Positions 50,870 through 62,424 of a stretch of DNA of 64,000 nt are shown here, piece after piece; the first letter of the stretch is position 1; every line of letters starts with the position of its first letter. This DNA is from Paragordius varius. Its lineage: Eukaryota > Nematomorpha. The position numbers were made by a program, and so were the translations under genes. The DNA lies in the NCBI GenBank assembly GCA_964247055.1, contig OZ176050.1, forward strand, positions 3,534,001 to 3,598,000, written 5' to 3'. The notes beneath the pieces are model-generated. The model was given only the letters and a program-made list of their open reading frames with translations. It did not search any database and was not told where the DNA came from.

Positions 50870-52013
50870 AAAAATACATTAATGATTTTCGCTTATTTTG
50901 ATATTAATTTATTTTCTTTAGATTTAATTTTTATTTTTTATCCAATTTGAAGTTTAGAATAATTTCCCTAAATTTTGGCACGCGTTGTTTCTGTATTCTA
51001 TTTTCTTCGAAATTTTTATTGCATTCCTTTTTTGTATATAAGCAATCCTTTCACCCAAACTTGCATATACATATTCTTTTCATGCTATCCTGCATCATTT
51101 TCTACTCATTCCCATAAAATATTTTTCAAATCAACATCATTCGACCTGTCTTTTTATAGCATAATTTAAATTTTATTCCTATTTTCTGAAAAAATTTACA
51201 TAATATTAAAAAAATTCAAAGGATGACATCTAATGCTAAAAAACGTAAATTATCCGATGAAAATCGTTAGAAAGAATGGTAAGAAAAATTTGTCTTTTTA
51301 GATAAAAATGCTTGCCTTATATGTAAGGACACATAGTTATAAGAAAATACAATATTGAAAGACATTTTAAAAACCATCATCAAAATTATCAGAAAATTAT
51401 AAGGCAAGACACGATAGATATAAGATTAAGGAATTATATGGAAAGTAAATCTTTGTCCATAGCTTTCCAGGAAAAAGCTGTAACATTAGCTTCGTATGAA
51501 ATTTGCTATATTTTAGGAAATATGAAATCGTTTACATATTCCCAATAAGAAAAGAATATCTAATAAATGGTTGCATATTTGATAAATTTTATAATAAAGA
51601 TCAAATCATGAGGCTTAAAAAACTTCAACTTTCTGATTCAGGATGTGCTCCACGCATTGAAGATATAAATATATTTTTAACATACATTATGGCTCTGAAA
51701 AACAGCAAATATTTTAGTATTGCTATTGATTCTGCCACTGATATTAGTTCAACCCCTCAATGTGCGCTCTTCGTGAGATTTTGAAACGTCAACATAATCA
51801 ACGAGGAATATTTAAAATTTTTACTAATAAATAATACCAAGAAAGGAAGTGATTTTCTCGAAATAATTAACACATTTTTCGATAATATTAGTATATCTAT
51901 GAAAAAATTCGTTTCGATCGATGGCTGTCCCACTATGATTGGAATGAACAAAGGTTTATTCCTCCTTTGAAAAACAAATATAATTTGCAAAATATTTTAT
52001 CCTTTCACTGAAT
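50870..52013 (+). mobile_element. hAT transposon, 3'-truncated sister of the 15-17 kb copy
   Basis: It matches the inverted 15236-17683 element from its 5' flank (TATTCTATTTTCTTCGAAAT against the same stretch near 17440) through the transposase. Here the start ATG is kept at 51222 (MTSNAKKRKLSDENR), followed by a C2H2/BED-like part (CLICKD, then RHFKNHHQ) and the core LTYIMALKNSKYFSIAIDSA. Stops and frame changes interrupt it, and it ends abruptly at about 52013 where R1 sequence begins. The dimerisation region is missing. Confidence 0.8.
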
Positions 52014-52584
52014 AAACCTCTTAATATAAACGCAAAAATGCCGAATTTGTGCGATTTAAAAAAATATTTAAGCAAGATTTTGTTGAAGTGTACTTCCAAC
52101 TATTTTGAGGCATGATGAAACCGGTTTAAAAATGCTTTAATATACTATAAAAAATACTTTTTATTTCGATTATGCCGAACATTATCGTTTAAAGATTTAA
52201 TGTTGTCTTCCTAAATATTTAGATGATAACAAAAATTAGCATTTAATTAAAATTATATGGCGCAATCCCGGCATTTTTGTATTTATATTAAAAAATTTAG
52301 CACATTTTAGGAAAGAAAAAATTGGGACTTTCACACCCATCTAAAAATTTAATTTATTTAAAAATATTGTTGTAGGTTAAATATAGTGATACTTTATAAA
52401 ATAAAGCCGCTTTTCACCAAAAAATGAAAAAAATGTGCAAATTTCGCCATTTTCTGATATGGAGACTTACGATATAACATTTTCAGTTATAAGGGCCAAA
52501 ACCTAAAGCACCATGATAATTATGATACCTCATCAGAATATATATTGTTTATCATATTATTTTGAACAAGTATAATATATATAT

Positions 52585-53742
52585 ATAAACTGTGTGCAAA
52601 AAAATTTTAAACAAAATAATTTTTCTTCCATAACAATGTTTATTTGTTTATGATATACTTTTTAACATAATGAGAGAAAATTGCAATCGGGCAAAAAGTG
52701 GAAATTAAGGATAATCTAAAAAATAATAATAATAAGATATTATGGTTTGTTATCATTTTAGGAGATATTTACAATGTATAAAAAGCCTAAAATCATATAA
52801 TTGGGGTTTCTAAACAATTTCAGTTCATAAGATGTCGCTTTTCATTTAACACACTTAAAAGACAAACACTAGCAAATCTCAACATTCATATTTTATTCAT
52901 TAAAAAAGCTTATATTTCAAATTATAACTAAAAAATGTTGTTTTTATTTTTTTAGTTATATGTTTCCTCGGTTTATGACGGTATGAAAAAATAACTGTTT
53001 TATTTTGGGATTTCACATGAGGAGAAATTATAAAGTCTATCAACTAATTCATAATATTAATTCACAAGCAATGGAAAATCCACCAAAATGCTTAGAAATT
53101 CCAATAAAAATTTTAATTTATCTTGAAGTCTTGAAAAAGATTTGTTACAGGGAATTGTAAGAATTTTGTTTGATATTCCACTTAAACCTCATTTTACAAT
53201 TAACCTTATAATCACTCATGTAAGATTCCTAAATAAAACCATATAATTTTATACAACCAGATGACAAAAATAAAAAAATAAAAAAACAATATTTTTAGGT
53301 TTATTTTAATACATAAATTTTTTTACTGAATAAAATATCAATGTTAAGATTTTAATAGTCAGTTTAGCTAGTAATAATTAAAAAAATTATTTTAATATAG
53401 TTTTATAGAAAATTTTTTGTCTTTTAAGTGTTTTTATAGGAAAACGCTATCTTTTGACCTGAGGTTTTATAAAACCCTAACTGTATGATTTTAGGCTATT
53501 TATATTTTGTATCTCATAGATGGATAATAAACCATAATATCTTAAATTTTCATTATTTTTTGAAGTATCTTAATTATCCTTAATTTTCATCCGATTTTGA
53601 ATTTCTATTTATGTTTCCAAAACTAGGTCGTCAACAATTAAAAATTTTTGCGGCAAATGAATTCGCTAGTCATAAGCTATCTCATAAAAAAAAAATTTTT
53701 TTGGTAAGAAAATAACCCCTCTTTTTGCCGACAGTATATTTA
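52585..53742. mobile_element. inverted-repeat element R2, left copy
   Basis: It begins CTGTGTGCAAAAA next to a TA tract and ends with the inverse CTTTTTGCCGACAGTATA. Long inner arms repeat CGGGCAAAAAGTG and AAACCATAATATCTTA in opposite senses. No coding content. The mirror copy is at 55118-56236. Confidence 0.65.
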
Positions 53743-53915
53743 TATATATTATTATATTCATATATTTTAAACAAGAAATCGACGTTCTATTGTATAGTGT
53801 AATGCGTCATGTTTAAGATTGGTATTAACAATCAAAATTATCGTGACAAAAATATTATTTTCTTACATAATGTTGTGTTTTTCAATAATACGATACACGC
53901 ATACATTGATCAATA

Positions 53916-54131
53916 ATGAGTTATATAATTTGTCAAACTTGCCACAAACCCCACAACCTATGTTGTACTTGTTTAGTACCATTTATCATGGATGAAAAAG
54001 ATCCAAATCCTCCAACTTTCAATTTCCCGCCACAAAATGTTACACCACCTATCCAACTATTGCACCGAATACACCCCAACCTTACTCAACCACCGTCAAC
54101 TTATTCACAACTAGCAACTATCAAAATATAA
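53916..54131 (+). CDS. small Cys-motif ORF, left palindrome arm (partial)
   Basis: The frame encodes 71 residues: MSYIICQTCHKPHN, then CCTC, then VPFIMDEKDPNP and a Pro/Thr-rich stretch. The CxxC...CxxC spacing suggests zinc binding. No family recognised. Compared with the right-arm copy (54684-54926) the frame is lost after PPIQL. A separate acidic tail, LLDSKTEAVNEKDV to SKDDFDNR and a stop, is encoded at 54498-54681 in the plus sense and inverted at 54157-54346. It may be a gene carried by the repeat structure. Confidence 0.4.
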   Translation: MSYIICQTCHKPHNLCCTCLVPFIMDEKDPNPPTFNFPPQNVTPPIQLLHRIHPNLTQPPSTYSQLATIKI

Positions 54132-54683
54132 TTAGTACAGTTAACAATGCATCCTAAAACTATCTATTATCGAAATCATCTTTACTTGTATCATTAATTA
54201 AGGCGGCTTTATCAGTCTCTAGTGATTGTGTCTCATTAGGATTAATATTAGCTTCAAATTGCGGATTATTTTGTGTTTCGTTTTCATGGGATATAACATC
54301 CTTTTCATTCACGGCTTCAGTTTTAGAATCTAAAAGATTCTCTATGTCAGCGCTAATGTCATCAATAGCATCACCTATTCAACTATTTTCAACGAATACA
54401 CCCCAACCTTCAACCGCCGCCAACTTCTCTCCAACTAGCAAATATCAAAATATAATTAGTACAGTTAACAATGCATCACCAAAAACTATCGATGCATAGA
54501 GAATCTTTTAGATTCAAAAACTGAAGCCGTGAATGAAAAGGATGTTATATCTCATGAAAACGAAACACAAAATAATCCGCAATTTGAAGCTAATATTAAT
54601 CCTAATGAGACACAATTACAAAAGACTCCTAAATCCGCCCTAATTAATGATATAAGTAAAGATGATTTCGATAATAGATAGTT

Positions 54684-54926
54684 TTAGGATGCATTGTTAA
54701 CTGTACTAATTATATTTTGATAGTTGCTAGTTGTGGATAAGTTGGCGGTGGTTGAGTAAGGTTGGGGTGTATTCAGTGCAAATAGTTGGATAGGTGGTGT
54801 AACATTTTGTGGCGGGAAATTGAAAGTTTGAGGATTTGGATCTTTTTCATCCATGATAAATGGTACTAAACAGGTACTACATTGGTTGTGGGGTTTGTGG
54901 CAAGTTTGACAAATTATATAACTCAT
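54684..54926 (-). CDS. small Cys-motif ORF, right palindrome arm
   Basis: This is an 80-residue open frame, the mirror copy of 53916-54131: MSYIICQTCHKPHNQCSTC, MDEKDPNP, then a Ser/Thr/Asn-rich end NYQNIISTVNNAS. The open frames on the two arms differ by several substitutions yet keep the four cysteines and one His. The frame stops where the tail block would follow in the plus orientation, so the inversion has separated the halves of what was probably one protein of about 150 residues. No function can be assigned. Confidence 0.45.
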   Translation of the reverse strand: MSYIICQTCHKPHNQCSTCLVPFIMDEKDPNPQTFNFPPQNVTPPIQLFALNTPQPYSTTANLSTTSNYQNIISTVNNAS

Positions 54927-55097
54927 TATTGATTAATGTATGCGTGTACGATTTATCGTAATATTAAAAAACACAACATTATGTAAGAAAATAATATTTT
55001 TATGTGACGATAATTTTGATTGTTAATACCAATCTTAAACAAGACGCATTACACTATATAATAAAACGTCGATTTCTTGTTTAAAAAATATGAAATT

Positions 55098-55117
<20 letters not shown>

Positions 55118-55128
<11 letters not shown>

Positions 55129-56236
55129 CTGTGTGCAAAAAGAGGGTCACTTTTTTTAATAGATACTTAAAATCGGGCAAAAAGTGAAAATTAAGGGTAA
55201 ATAAGATAATTCAAAATATAATAATAAGATATTATGGTTTATAATCCATCTATGAGATATTTTCAATATATAAATAGCCTAAGATCATACAGATAAGGTT
55301 TTTTAAAACCGCTCAAAAGATGGCTTTTTTCTTTTAAAACACTTAAAGACAAAAAAATTTTATGAAACTCTATTAAAATAATTTTTTTTAATTATTCTAG
55401 ATATGACTATTAAAATAACATTTATATTTTATTCAGTAAAAAAAATCATATATTTAAATAAAACCAATAAATATTGTTTTTTATTTTTTAACTTTTTGTC
55501 ATCTGGTTTATAAGTCTATAAATTTATACTGTTTAATTTTGGAATCCTACATGAATGGAAATTATATGGTATATAATTTATATAAAATGGGATTTAAAAG
55601 TAGTGCAATATCAACCAAAATTCTTATAATTCCCCGTAACTAGTCTGTTTCAAGACAAATGAATATTTTTATTAGAATCTGTACGGATTTTGGTTGATTT
55701 TCCACTACTTGTGAATTAATATTTTGAATTAGTTGATATACTTTATATTACCCCTCATGTGAAATTCTAAACCGAGAAACAAAAAAATGAAAATTAAAAA
55801 ACAACATTTTTGAGTTTCAATTAGATATATAAGTTGTTTGTTGAATAAAATATGAATGTTAGGATTTGATAGTGAGTTTAGGTAGTAAATAATTCAAAAA
55901 AATATATTATAGTATAAAAAACTTTTTGTCGAGGTGTGTTAAATGAGAAACGCCATCTTATGAACTGAAATTTTTTAGCCCTAACTATATGATTTTAGGC
56001 TATTTATATATAATAAAATATCTCCTAAAATGACAACAGACCATAATATATTAACTTTTATTATTATTTTTAGATTATCCTTAATTTTCACTTTTTGCCC
56101 GATTATTTTCTCTCATTATGTTAAAAACTATATCATAAACAAATAAAAATTTTTACGGCAAATGAGTTCGCTGGTCATAAGCTATCTCATGAAGAAAATT
56201 TATTTTGTTTAAAATTTTTTTGTACAGAGTTTATAT
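55118..56236. mobile_element. inverted-repeat element R2, right copy
   Basis: It runs from TACTGTGTGCAAAAAGAGGG to TTTTTTTGTACAGAGTTTAT, with TA tracts at both ends and long internal inverted arms. It is the mirror of 52585-53742 within the palindrome and better preserved at its outer end. Confidence 0.65.
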
Positions 56237-56284
56237 ATATATATATTATACTTGTTCAAAATAATAACCTGATATACTATATAT

Positions 56285-59200
56285 GTTCTAATGAGGTATC
56301 AGGATTATCATAATGCTTTTGGTTTTATCCCTTATAACTGATAATTATATGGAAAGTACTCCATATCAGAAAATGGCAAAATTTGCCCACATTTTAATTT
56401 TTGGTGAAAGCTAAAGGCTTTATTCCATAAAATATCACTATATATCATAACCTACAACAATATTTTTAAATAAATAAAAAATTTTAAATGGAGGCTTTGA
56501 AAATTTTTTTGCTTTTCTTAAATGTGCTAAACCTTTTAATACAAATCCAAAAATACCGGGATTGCGCGATTTTTATTTTTATGCTAATTAATATCAACTA
56601 TTTTTTTTTAAAAAAGTATACTTTTTAAAAAAAATAATTATTAGCAAAATTTTGTGTTTTAAACTATTTTGAGGCAAACAGTATAAAAATTTTAATATTA
56701 TAAAATCACCTTCTCTATATAATTCGATGGTGTTAATATATCACTTCAGAAATTTGATTAAAATATTCATTCGTCTTCAAATTTACGTTAAATAAAATTG
56801 TTTTACAAAATGCACCAAAATATTTAGAAGACGAACATTTAAATTTAAATTCTAAAGCGATAAAAATGTTCAGCATCATTGAAAGAAAAAGTGTTTTTTA
56901 GAGTATAGTAAAACGTTATTAAACCATTTTTATCATGCCTCAAAATAGTTGAAAGTACACTTCAACAAAATTTTGCATAAGTAGGCATTTTTTAAAAAAA
57001 TAAGTTGATATCGAAATTAGCATATATTTAAAATTGTGGTAAATATAAGAACCAAATCGCTCACATAATATGTCCACAAAAATGGAAAAACTCTGTACTC
57101 GATACAAAAACAAGCAAAAGCGATTGCTCTAACGATCATGAGCTTTTAGTAACCAAAATTAAACTTAAAATAATTAAAAATAAGGTTAAACAGACCTACA
57201 GATATGACACTCGGAACATTCCAAACTTTTAGAACAGAAACTAAAGATAGATTAGAAAGATTGGACAATGAATGTAACTCAGAACAATTATGTGATATTA
57301 ATGAAGTGGCAAAAGAAAAAGTGCACAGGGTAAAGAGGAAAGATAATAAATGAAGAAAAGAGTTTAGAGATAGCAGAAAAGTGGAGAAAGCTAAATCTAG
57401 ATGGGATAATAAAATAGTTAAATCATATAACAAATAATTTCAACGACAAACAAGGAAGGATTTTGAGGATCTAAATAAACAATGTCTGGAGGTGGAATTA
57501 AATAATGCAACCAATGTTCCAGAAACTGAAGCAAATGACTCACAAACCTTATATATCATCCCAAAAGATTAAAAAAGAAAATGGCACCATATTGTGCAAA
57601 CAAAAAGAAATACGAGAAAGATGGAAGGAAAACACCCAAAAACTCTATCAAGCCCCTCAAGCAAAAGTGTTGCAATTAAAAGAGGAAGAACGTGATCCAG
57701 ATATACTAAGAGATGAGGTTGAATTAGCCTTAAAACAAATTCCTAACAACAAAGCGATGGGATTAGATATTATCCCAATAGAGTTCATAAAAGCTATTCC
57801 TGTAGAAACGTTACACAAGTTATGTCGAAAGGTGTTGGATAGTGGCCAAACGACTGGATATCATCTGTATATCTCCCAATATACAAAAAAGGTGATGTAT
57901 TTCAGTGCGAAAACTACTGAAACATAGCTCTTATTAGCCACACTAGTAAAGTCTTGCTAAAAATAATACAAAAAAGGATGCACAGTATTATACAGTCAGA
58001 AATACCAGAAAATCAAGCCGGATTTATGAAGGGAAAAGCACAAGAGACCATATATCAAACATGAGAAGAATAATAAACATATAGAGAGTTTCAGAAAGAA
58101 TTATACATGTGTTTTATTGATTACAGACAATCCTTTTTTGATTAATTATATGACTCCTTGTGGGAAACATTAAAGTTAGTAGGGGTATCGTCCCACTTAA
58201 TAAGATTGATTAGCTCTCTCTATGTAAAACAAAGAGCGATTATTAGAACATCAGCGGGGGACGCAGACGAAATACCTATCTTGAAAGGAGTCATACAAGG
58301 GTGTTGCTTATCCCCTTATCTGTTCAATATGTGCACAGAAATGATAATGAGGAAAGATAGTAAAAATATTGGAGTAAGAATAGGAGGGAGAACAATCAAT
58401 AATTTAAGGTTTGCAGACGATACCACTCTTATAGCTGAAACTGTAAATGATTTGAAGGAATTGATCGAAAAGATTCGAAAGGAAAGTTTGAGTTATGGTC
58501 TTATGCTTAACCCTAACAAAACCAACATATTATGTACTGGAGAAAAGCCTACAATTATTATAGAGGGAGTGGAAATAGAAATAGTTAAACAGTTAACATT
58601 TTTGGGCGCAGTAATTTCAGAGGATGGGTCTTCAACTCCTGACATCAGAAAGAGAATAGGATTGGGTAAATAAGCGATGACCATACTAATAAAGATTTGA
58701 AAAAACAAAAGCGTAGGAGTTGAAACCAAAAAAAGATTACTCTACTGTTTCGTTCTCCCGGTCACCACATATGGATGTGAGTGCTGGACTCTCAGAAAAA
58801 GAGACAAAAAAAGGCTCGTGGCTTTCGAAAGGAGCTGCTGCGCAGGATGCTAGGATACACCTGGAAGGATAAAATTAAGAATGGATTAACTACAGAAATG
58901 AAGCTTAAACAAACATCCTGGAGATAATACTAAAAAAAGTTAACATATTTTGGTCATGTCATGCGATCGAATTCTCTAAAGAAAGAATGTTTGGGAAGGT
59001 GGAAGGACAAAATAAACGAGGCTGACCACCGACGAAGTGGTTGGATATGATAAAAGAGGAGACTAAAATCACATTAAACGATCTCAATCTAGCGGCAAAA
59101 GATAGAAGAAAGTGGAAAGAAATAGTGAAAACTATATATAAAAAGTCATTTACGACTTAGCAATAACCAACCACCCAACAAAATTTTTATCGCACAATCC

Positions 59201-59515
59201 AAGCATTTTTGCGTTTATATTCAGAGTTTTAGCGCATTTAAGATCAAAAAAACTGAGACTTTCAGAGCCCACATCTAAAAAATTTTTTATAAAATGTTAT
59301 TTTGCTTTTCATATTTAGTTTCTCATATATTTTAGTTATATTTTATGCAATGAAGCCTCCAGCTTTCACCAAAATTTTTTTTTTAAAAAAATGCGCAGTT
59401 TGCCATTTTTATGGAGCACTTACCACATAACTTTCTTAAATCACTCAAAAGAGCCAAAAAAGCACCATAATAAACCTAATACATTTTCTTTTCAGAATAT
59501 ATATATATATATATA
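56285..59515. mobile_element. R1 element split by a LINE insertion
   Basis: The left half, 56285 to about 57030, starts GTTCTAATGAGGTATCAGGA. The right half, about 59180-59515, ends with AGCACCATAATAAACC and TTTTCAGAATATATA, the inverse of the start. The halves are interrupted by the LINE. A (TA)n tract follows the right end. Confidence 0.65.
57035..59180 (+). mobile_element. 5'-truncated LINE (non-LTR retrotransposon)
   Basis: Coding pieces on the plus strand follow LINE order. The end of the endonuclease domain and linker (NDHELLVTKIKLKI, YDTRNIP) come first, then RT motifs: NNKAMGLDIIPIEFIKA (57750-57800), ISHTSKVLLKIIQKRM-like (57935), QAGFMKG (58012), GVIQGCCLSPYLFNM (58290-58330) and the catalytic LRFADDTTLIAE (58405-58440). 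The tail holds YGCECWTLRK and TYFGHVMRSNSLKKECLGRW. Several stops and frame changes separate these blocks, so it is dead. The endonuclease N-terminus and 5' end are absent. The clade cannot be fixed by eye. Confidence 0.85.
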
Positions 59516-59902
59516 TATATATATTTCATCAGGTTCTTTATGCTCACCATTGGAGCAGTGCGTAAATGCCCTTTTTAATACGCAAATAATTTGGTGTAAT
59601 GTGATTTTGCTTTTTGCGCTACTCACCTATTCTCTCCCAAAGTTCTAAATTGTTCGCGTTTTTTTTCTATATACCGATATATAAATTGTCAAATATTGAA
59701 AAATATATACATTAAATTTTTAAATTTTATACGGATAATTATTATAAGAGTTGTGAGAACTATCGTTCCTCTTGAGTTTACCATCAACTTTTGAATGTAT
59801 CGAATCAAATTAATTTGACGGAGTTTTTATGAGCATATATTAACATTCATATGCCTTTGGCAACTAAACGAAAATATATTTCAAAAACCACAAACAATCC
59901 AT

Positions 59903-60493
59903 ATATACCATTTGCACTTCAAGAGTGTCCTTGAACACTTCAAGTTGGTCCTTGAACAATTCAAGTTGGTCCTTGAACAGTTCAAGTTGGTCCTTGAACA
60001 CTTCAAGTTGGTCCTTTGACTTTTTTGTTTTGTTTATAACTTTTATCAATCAAATCGTAAATAATTCATCTATTTTATTGTTTTTACCTATTTTCTATTA
60101 TTTAACAAATCGATATCAACTTTTAATCTTTTAGAAACCGTATATCTTTATTAATTTCTTAAAACAATTTTGGATATTTATAAGATTTTAACACGAAATA
60201 AAAAATATATAAGTTTTTTGGGTTATTAATTAAAATTTTTCATAAAAACATTTAAAAGTCAATTATTTTGTTTGATTAAAAAAAATAGTTTGAAACAAAA
60301 AAGTGGTTTTTAAATAAAATTTTTTATTTTAAATGAATAAATATATAATAAATAAAGATAATTAGGTTAATAAATAATAAAAAAAGCAAAAATTATGGTT
60401 AAATTAAAATTTATAAATTTTAAGGACCAACTTGAAGTGTTCAAGGACCAACTTGAAATGGTCAAGGACACTCTTGAAGTGCAAATGGTATAT
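59903..60493. mobile_element. foldback element with 21-bp-unit arms, copy B
   Basis: It is 591 bp long, with ends ATATACCATTTGCACTTCAA and, inverted, TTGAAGTGCAAATGGTATAT. About five CTTGAACA.TTCAAGTTGGTC units lie on the left (59930-60015) and about three inverted units on the right (60424-60475). It matches 17807-19073 without the nested insertion, so it represents the uninterrupted form. Confidence 0.8.
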
Positions 60494-60510
60494 TTGTTGT
60501 TATAAAAAAG

Positions 60511-60677
60511 CATTGGAGTATAAACTCAAAGCTACAATTGACTGGGCCCTAATAAATAAATCCATTGAAGAGGATCTCATAGAACCTATATTGCCTCGAT
60601 ATGACAATACAACCATAATGGTATGTTCGCAAATAGGAGAAACAGAACCTTTTCAAAAATACTCCCCTATACCAAAG
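60511..60677 (+). CDS. orphan exon of an unrecognised gene
   Basis: An open frame reads ALEYKLKATIDWALINKS, IEEDLIEPILPRYDNT and IGETEPFQKYSPIPK, with coding-like composition clearly unlike the surroundings. It ends at a good donor (AAAG/GTTAGT, phase 0). The acceptor would be the AAAAAAG at 60510, immediately beside the foldback element. Upstream and downstream exons were not found in the window; a following AG at about 60706 reads only 13 codons to a stop. It may be part of a gene whose other exons are displaced by the transposon, or a relic. Confidence 0.45.
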
Positions 60678-60689
60678 GTTAGTTCATTA

Positions 60690-61890
60690 TTACTGTAAAT
60701 ATTAGAAAGTATCTCACTACCAAACCGATATGGAAGATTTTTGCTGACGGCATCGCTTTAATCAACACCTCCCTAAAAAATGACAAATAAATTACTTAAA
60801 AGAACTAGCTCGAGAAACAAGGATGATAAATAGCAATAAAAGTGACCGTAAACACCGTCTTATCTATGCGCCGTGGGCAAAAAAAGCCAACAAATTCAAA
60901 CCCAAACAAGTATAAAACATGTGACAATCGACGTAAATTCAATAGTATTTACCATTTTACCTAAATAGGGGACGTCCTACACTCCATAGGTGATATCACA
61001 GATAATAAAATGAGTATAAAAAGCGAAAGGAAAAGTTAACTTCCAATTATTTTCATCAAAATTAAAATGTAAACAGTAATAAATGGCTAACATACATAGC
61101 AGGAGTCAGGCCACCTGCTTAAACCATGGCCCCCCAAACAAAACAAACATTAAAATGATTAATACTGAAAAATACTAAAGGCTTGCTTTTCTGACAACAA
61201 TGTCACAAATTAATACTAATATGACACAGTAGAAATTTGATACAAAAGAGCACACTCAAATATTTGGGCCAAGTCGGCGGCAACCCGATAAACCACTCCA
61301 AACCATTGGACATATCTAACCCTTTGAAAACAACCGCAAAGGGCCTGCTAGTTATATTTTTAGGTGTAGGCTTCGAAAGTCCGAAATTTTTCTGCCCTTC
61401 TAAAAGGGGCCACTAAAATAAAAGTAAAAATGTTGAGATAGCGCAATAAATATAATATTAGCTAATTTGACACCAAAACACTTTTTTCCAATAATATGGA
61501 TATTCTGCGTAAATTTTATTTAAAGAAAAATTTTGTTGAAGGGTACATACTATTTCTAAGTATGATGAAAACGGTATAGAAACGCCAGATACCTAATTCG
61601 TAAAAGCTGAATTCTATAATTTCAGAATTTTGATTAAAATCTTCATTCGCTTATAACTTATGTTAATTGTTTTTCATCTAAAGCAAGTAAGGGAAAATCG
61701 GACATATTTAAAAGATTTTATAAGTCTCGAGGTGTAATTGTATTACACATAAAATATAATTTTATAAGTAAGTCATTAAATGATTGCCCAATATTATTGT
61801 TGAAAATTACTCATAAATGCAATAATTGTCAAAATAATCTTTTTAGTATGTTTAAATGATAAAAATCATTTTTATATCATGTTTTGATAT
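60690..61890. other. gene-free stretch with R1 remnant
   Basis: 60690-61335 is somewhat less AT-rich than its surroundings but carries no recognisable coding sequence. 61340-61800 is a decayed R1 half (GAAAGTCCGAAATTTTT, GTTGAAGGGTACATACTATT). Confidence 0.4.
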
Positions 61891-61894
61891 TTAT

Positions 61895-62030
61895 CTTTAT
61901 GGTTGGAAAAATGTTTTCATTGACTTGGAAAATGTTTCGATTGTTTAGTAAAAAGTTTCAAATGACAAGAAAAAAGTTTCTATTGACTAGGAAAATGTCA
62001 TTTTTTGACTGGGAAATAGTACATTAACTA
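61895..62030. repeat. minisatellite, about 22-bp unit, five copies
   Basis: Degenerate units of the form TTGACTAGGAAAATGTTTC recur at about 61918, 61940, 61963, 61986 and 62007. No coding meaning. Confidence 0.6.
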
Positions 62031-62424
62031 AGGTTTCAATTACAAACAGAACCTAAATCATATACATAAAGTGCTCCTTGAGTTACGTTTGCAAAATCTT
62101 CAAGTTTTACTTGATTATTTTTTATAACCTCCAAATCAAATTTTCTCGAATGTACAAAACTCGATAATAGGGAATGTTTCTTATTTTAATCTAAAATTAA
62201 TTTTAAATACCTGCTAAGAATATATTTAAACCTTAATATTAATGAATATTTCAATGTTTTGTTCCTAGTAGACGCAAACCATATTAGAATTTGAAATTGA
62301 AGTAGAAGAAAAAACATACCTTTACATATTTATTTTTGTATTTCAATCCGAAAGCTTATAGTAAACAAACTATTGTTTGGAAAATAAAAAAGCTTTAAGG
62401 CTATTATTATTTTAGAGGCCTATT

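Larger units (their letters stand above)
52015..57010. repeat. 5-kb imperfect palindrome
   Basis: Reading outward from a centre near 54420, both sides show the same blocks in mirror order: tail of a small ORF (54157-54346 and 54498-54683), its N-terminal part with flank (53743-54153 and 54684-55117), a roughly 1.1-kb inverted-repeat element (52585-53742 and 55118-56236), a TA tract, and R1 sequence (52015-52560 and 56285-57000). The arms are about 2.3-2.5 kb with small deletions; for example, about 60 bp near 52640 is missing from the left arm. The central 150 bp holds a third, direct fragment of the ORF. Confidence 0.75.

Noticed and set aside
57505-58673. Host genes of 140 and 171 residues
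   Set aside because: They contain LINE reverse-transcriptase motifs, including FADD, and belong to one damaged element.
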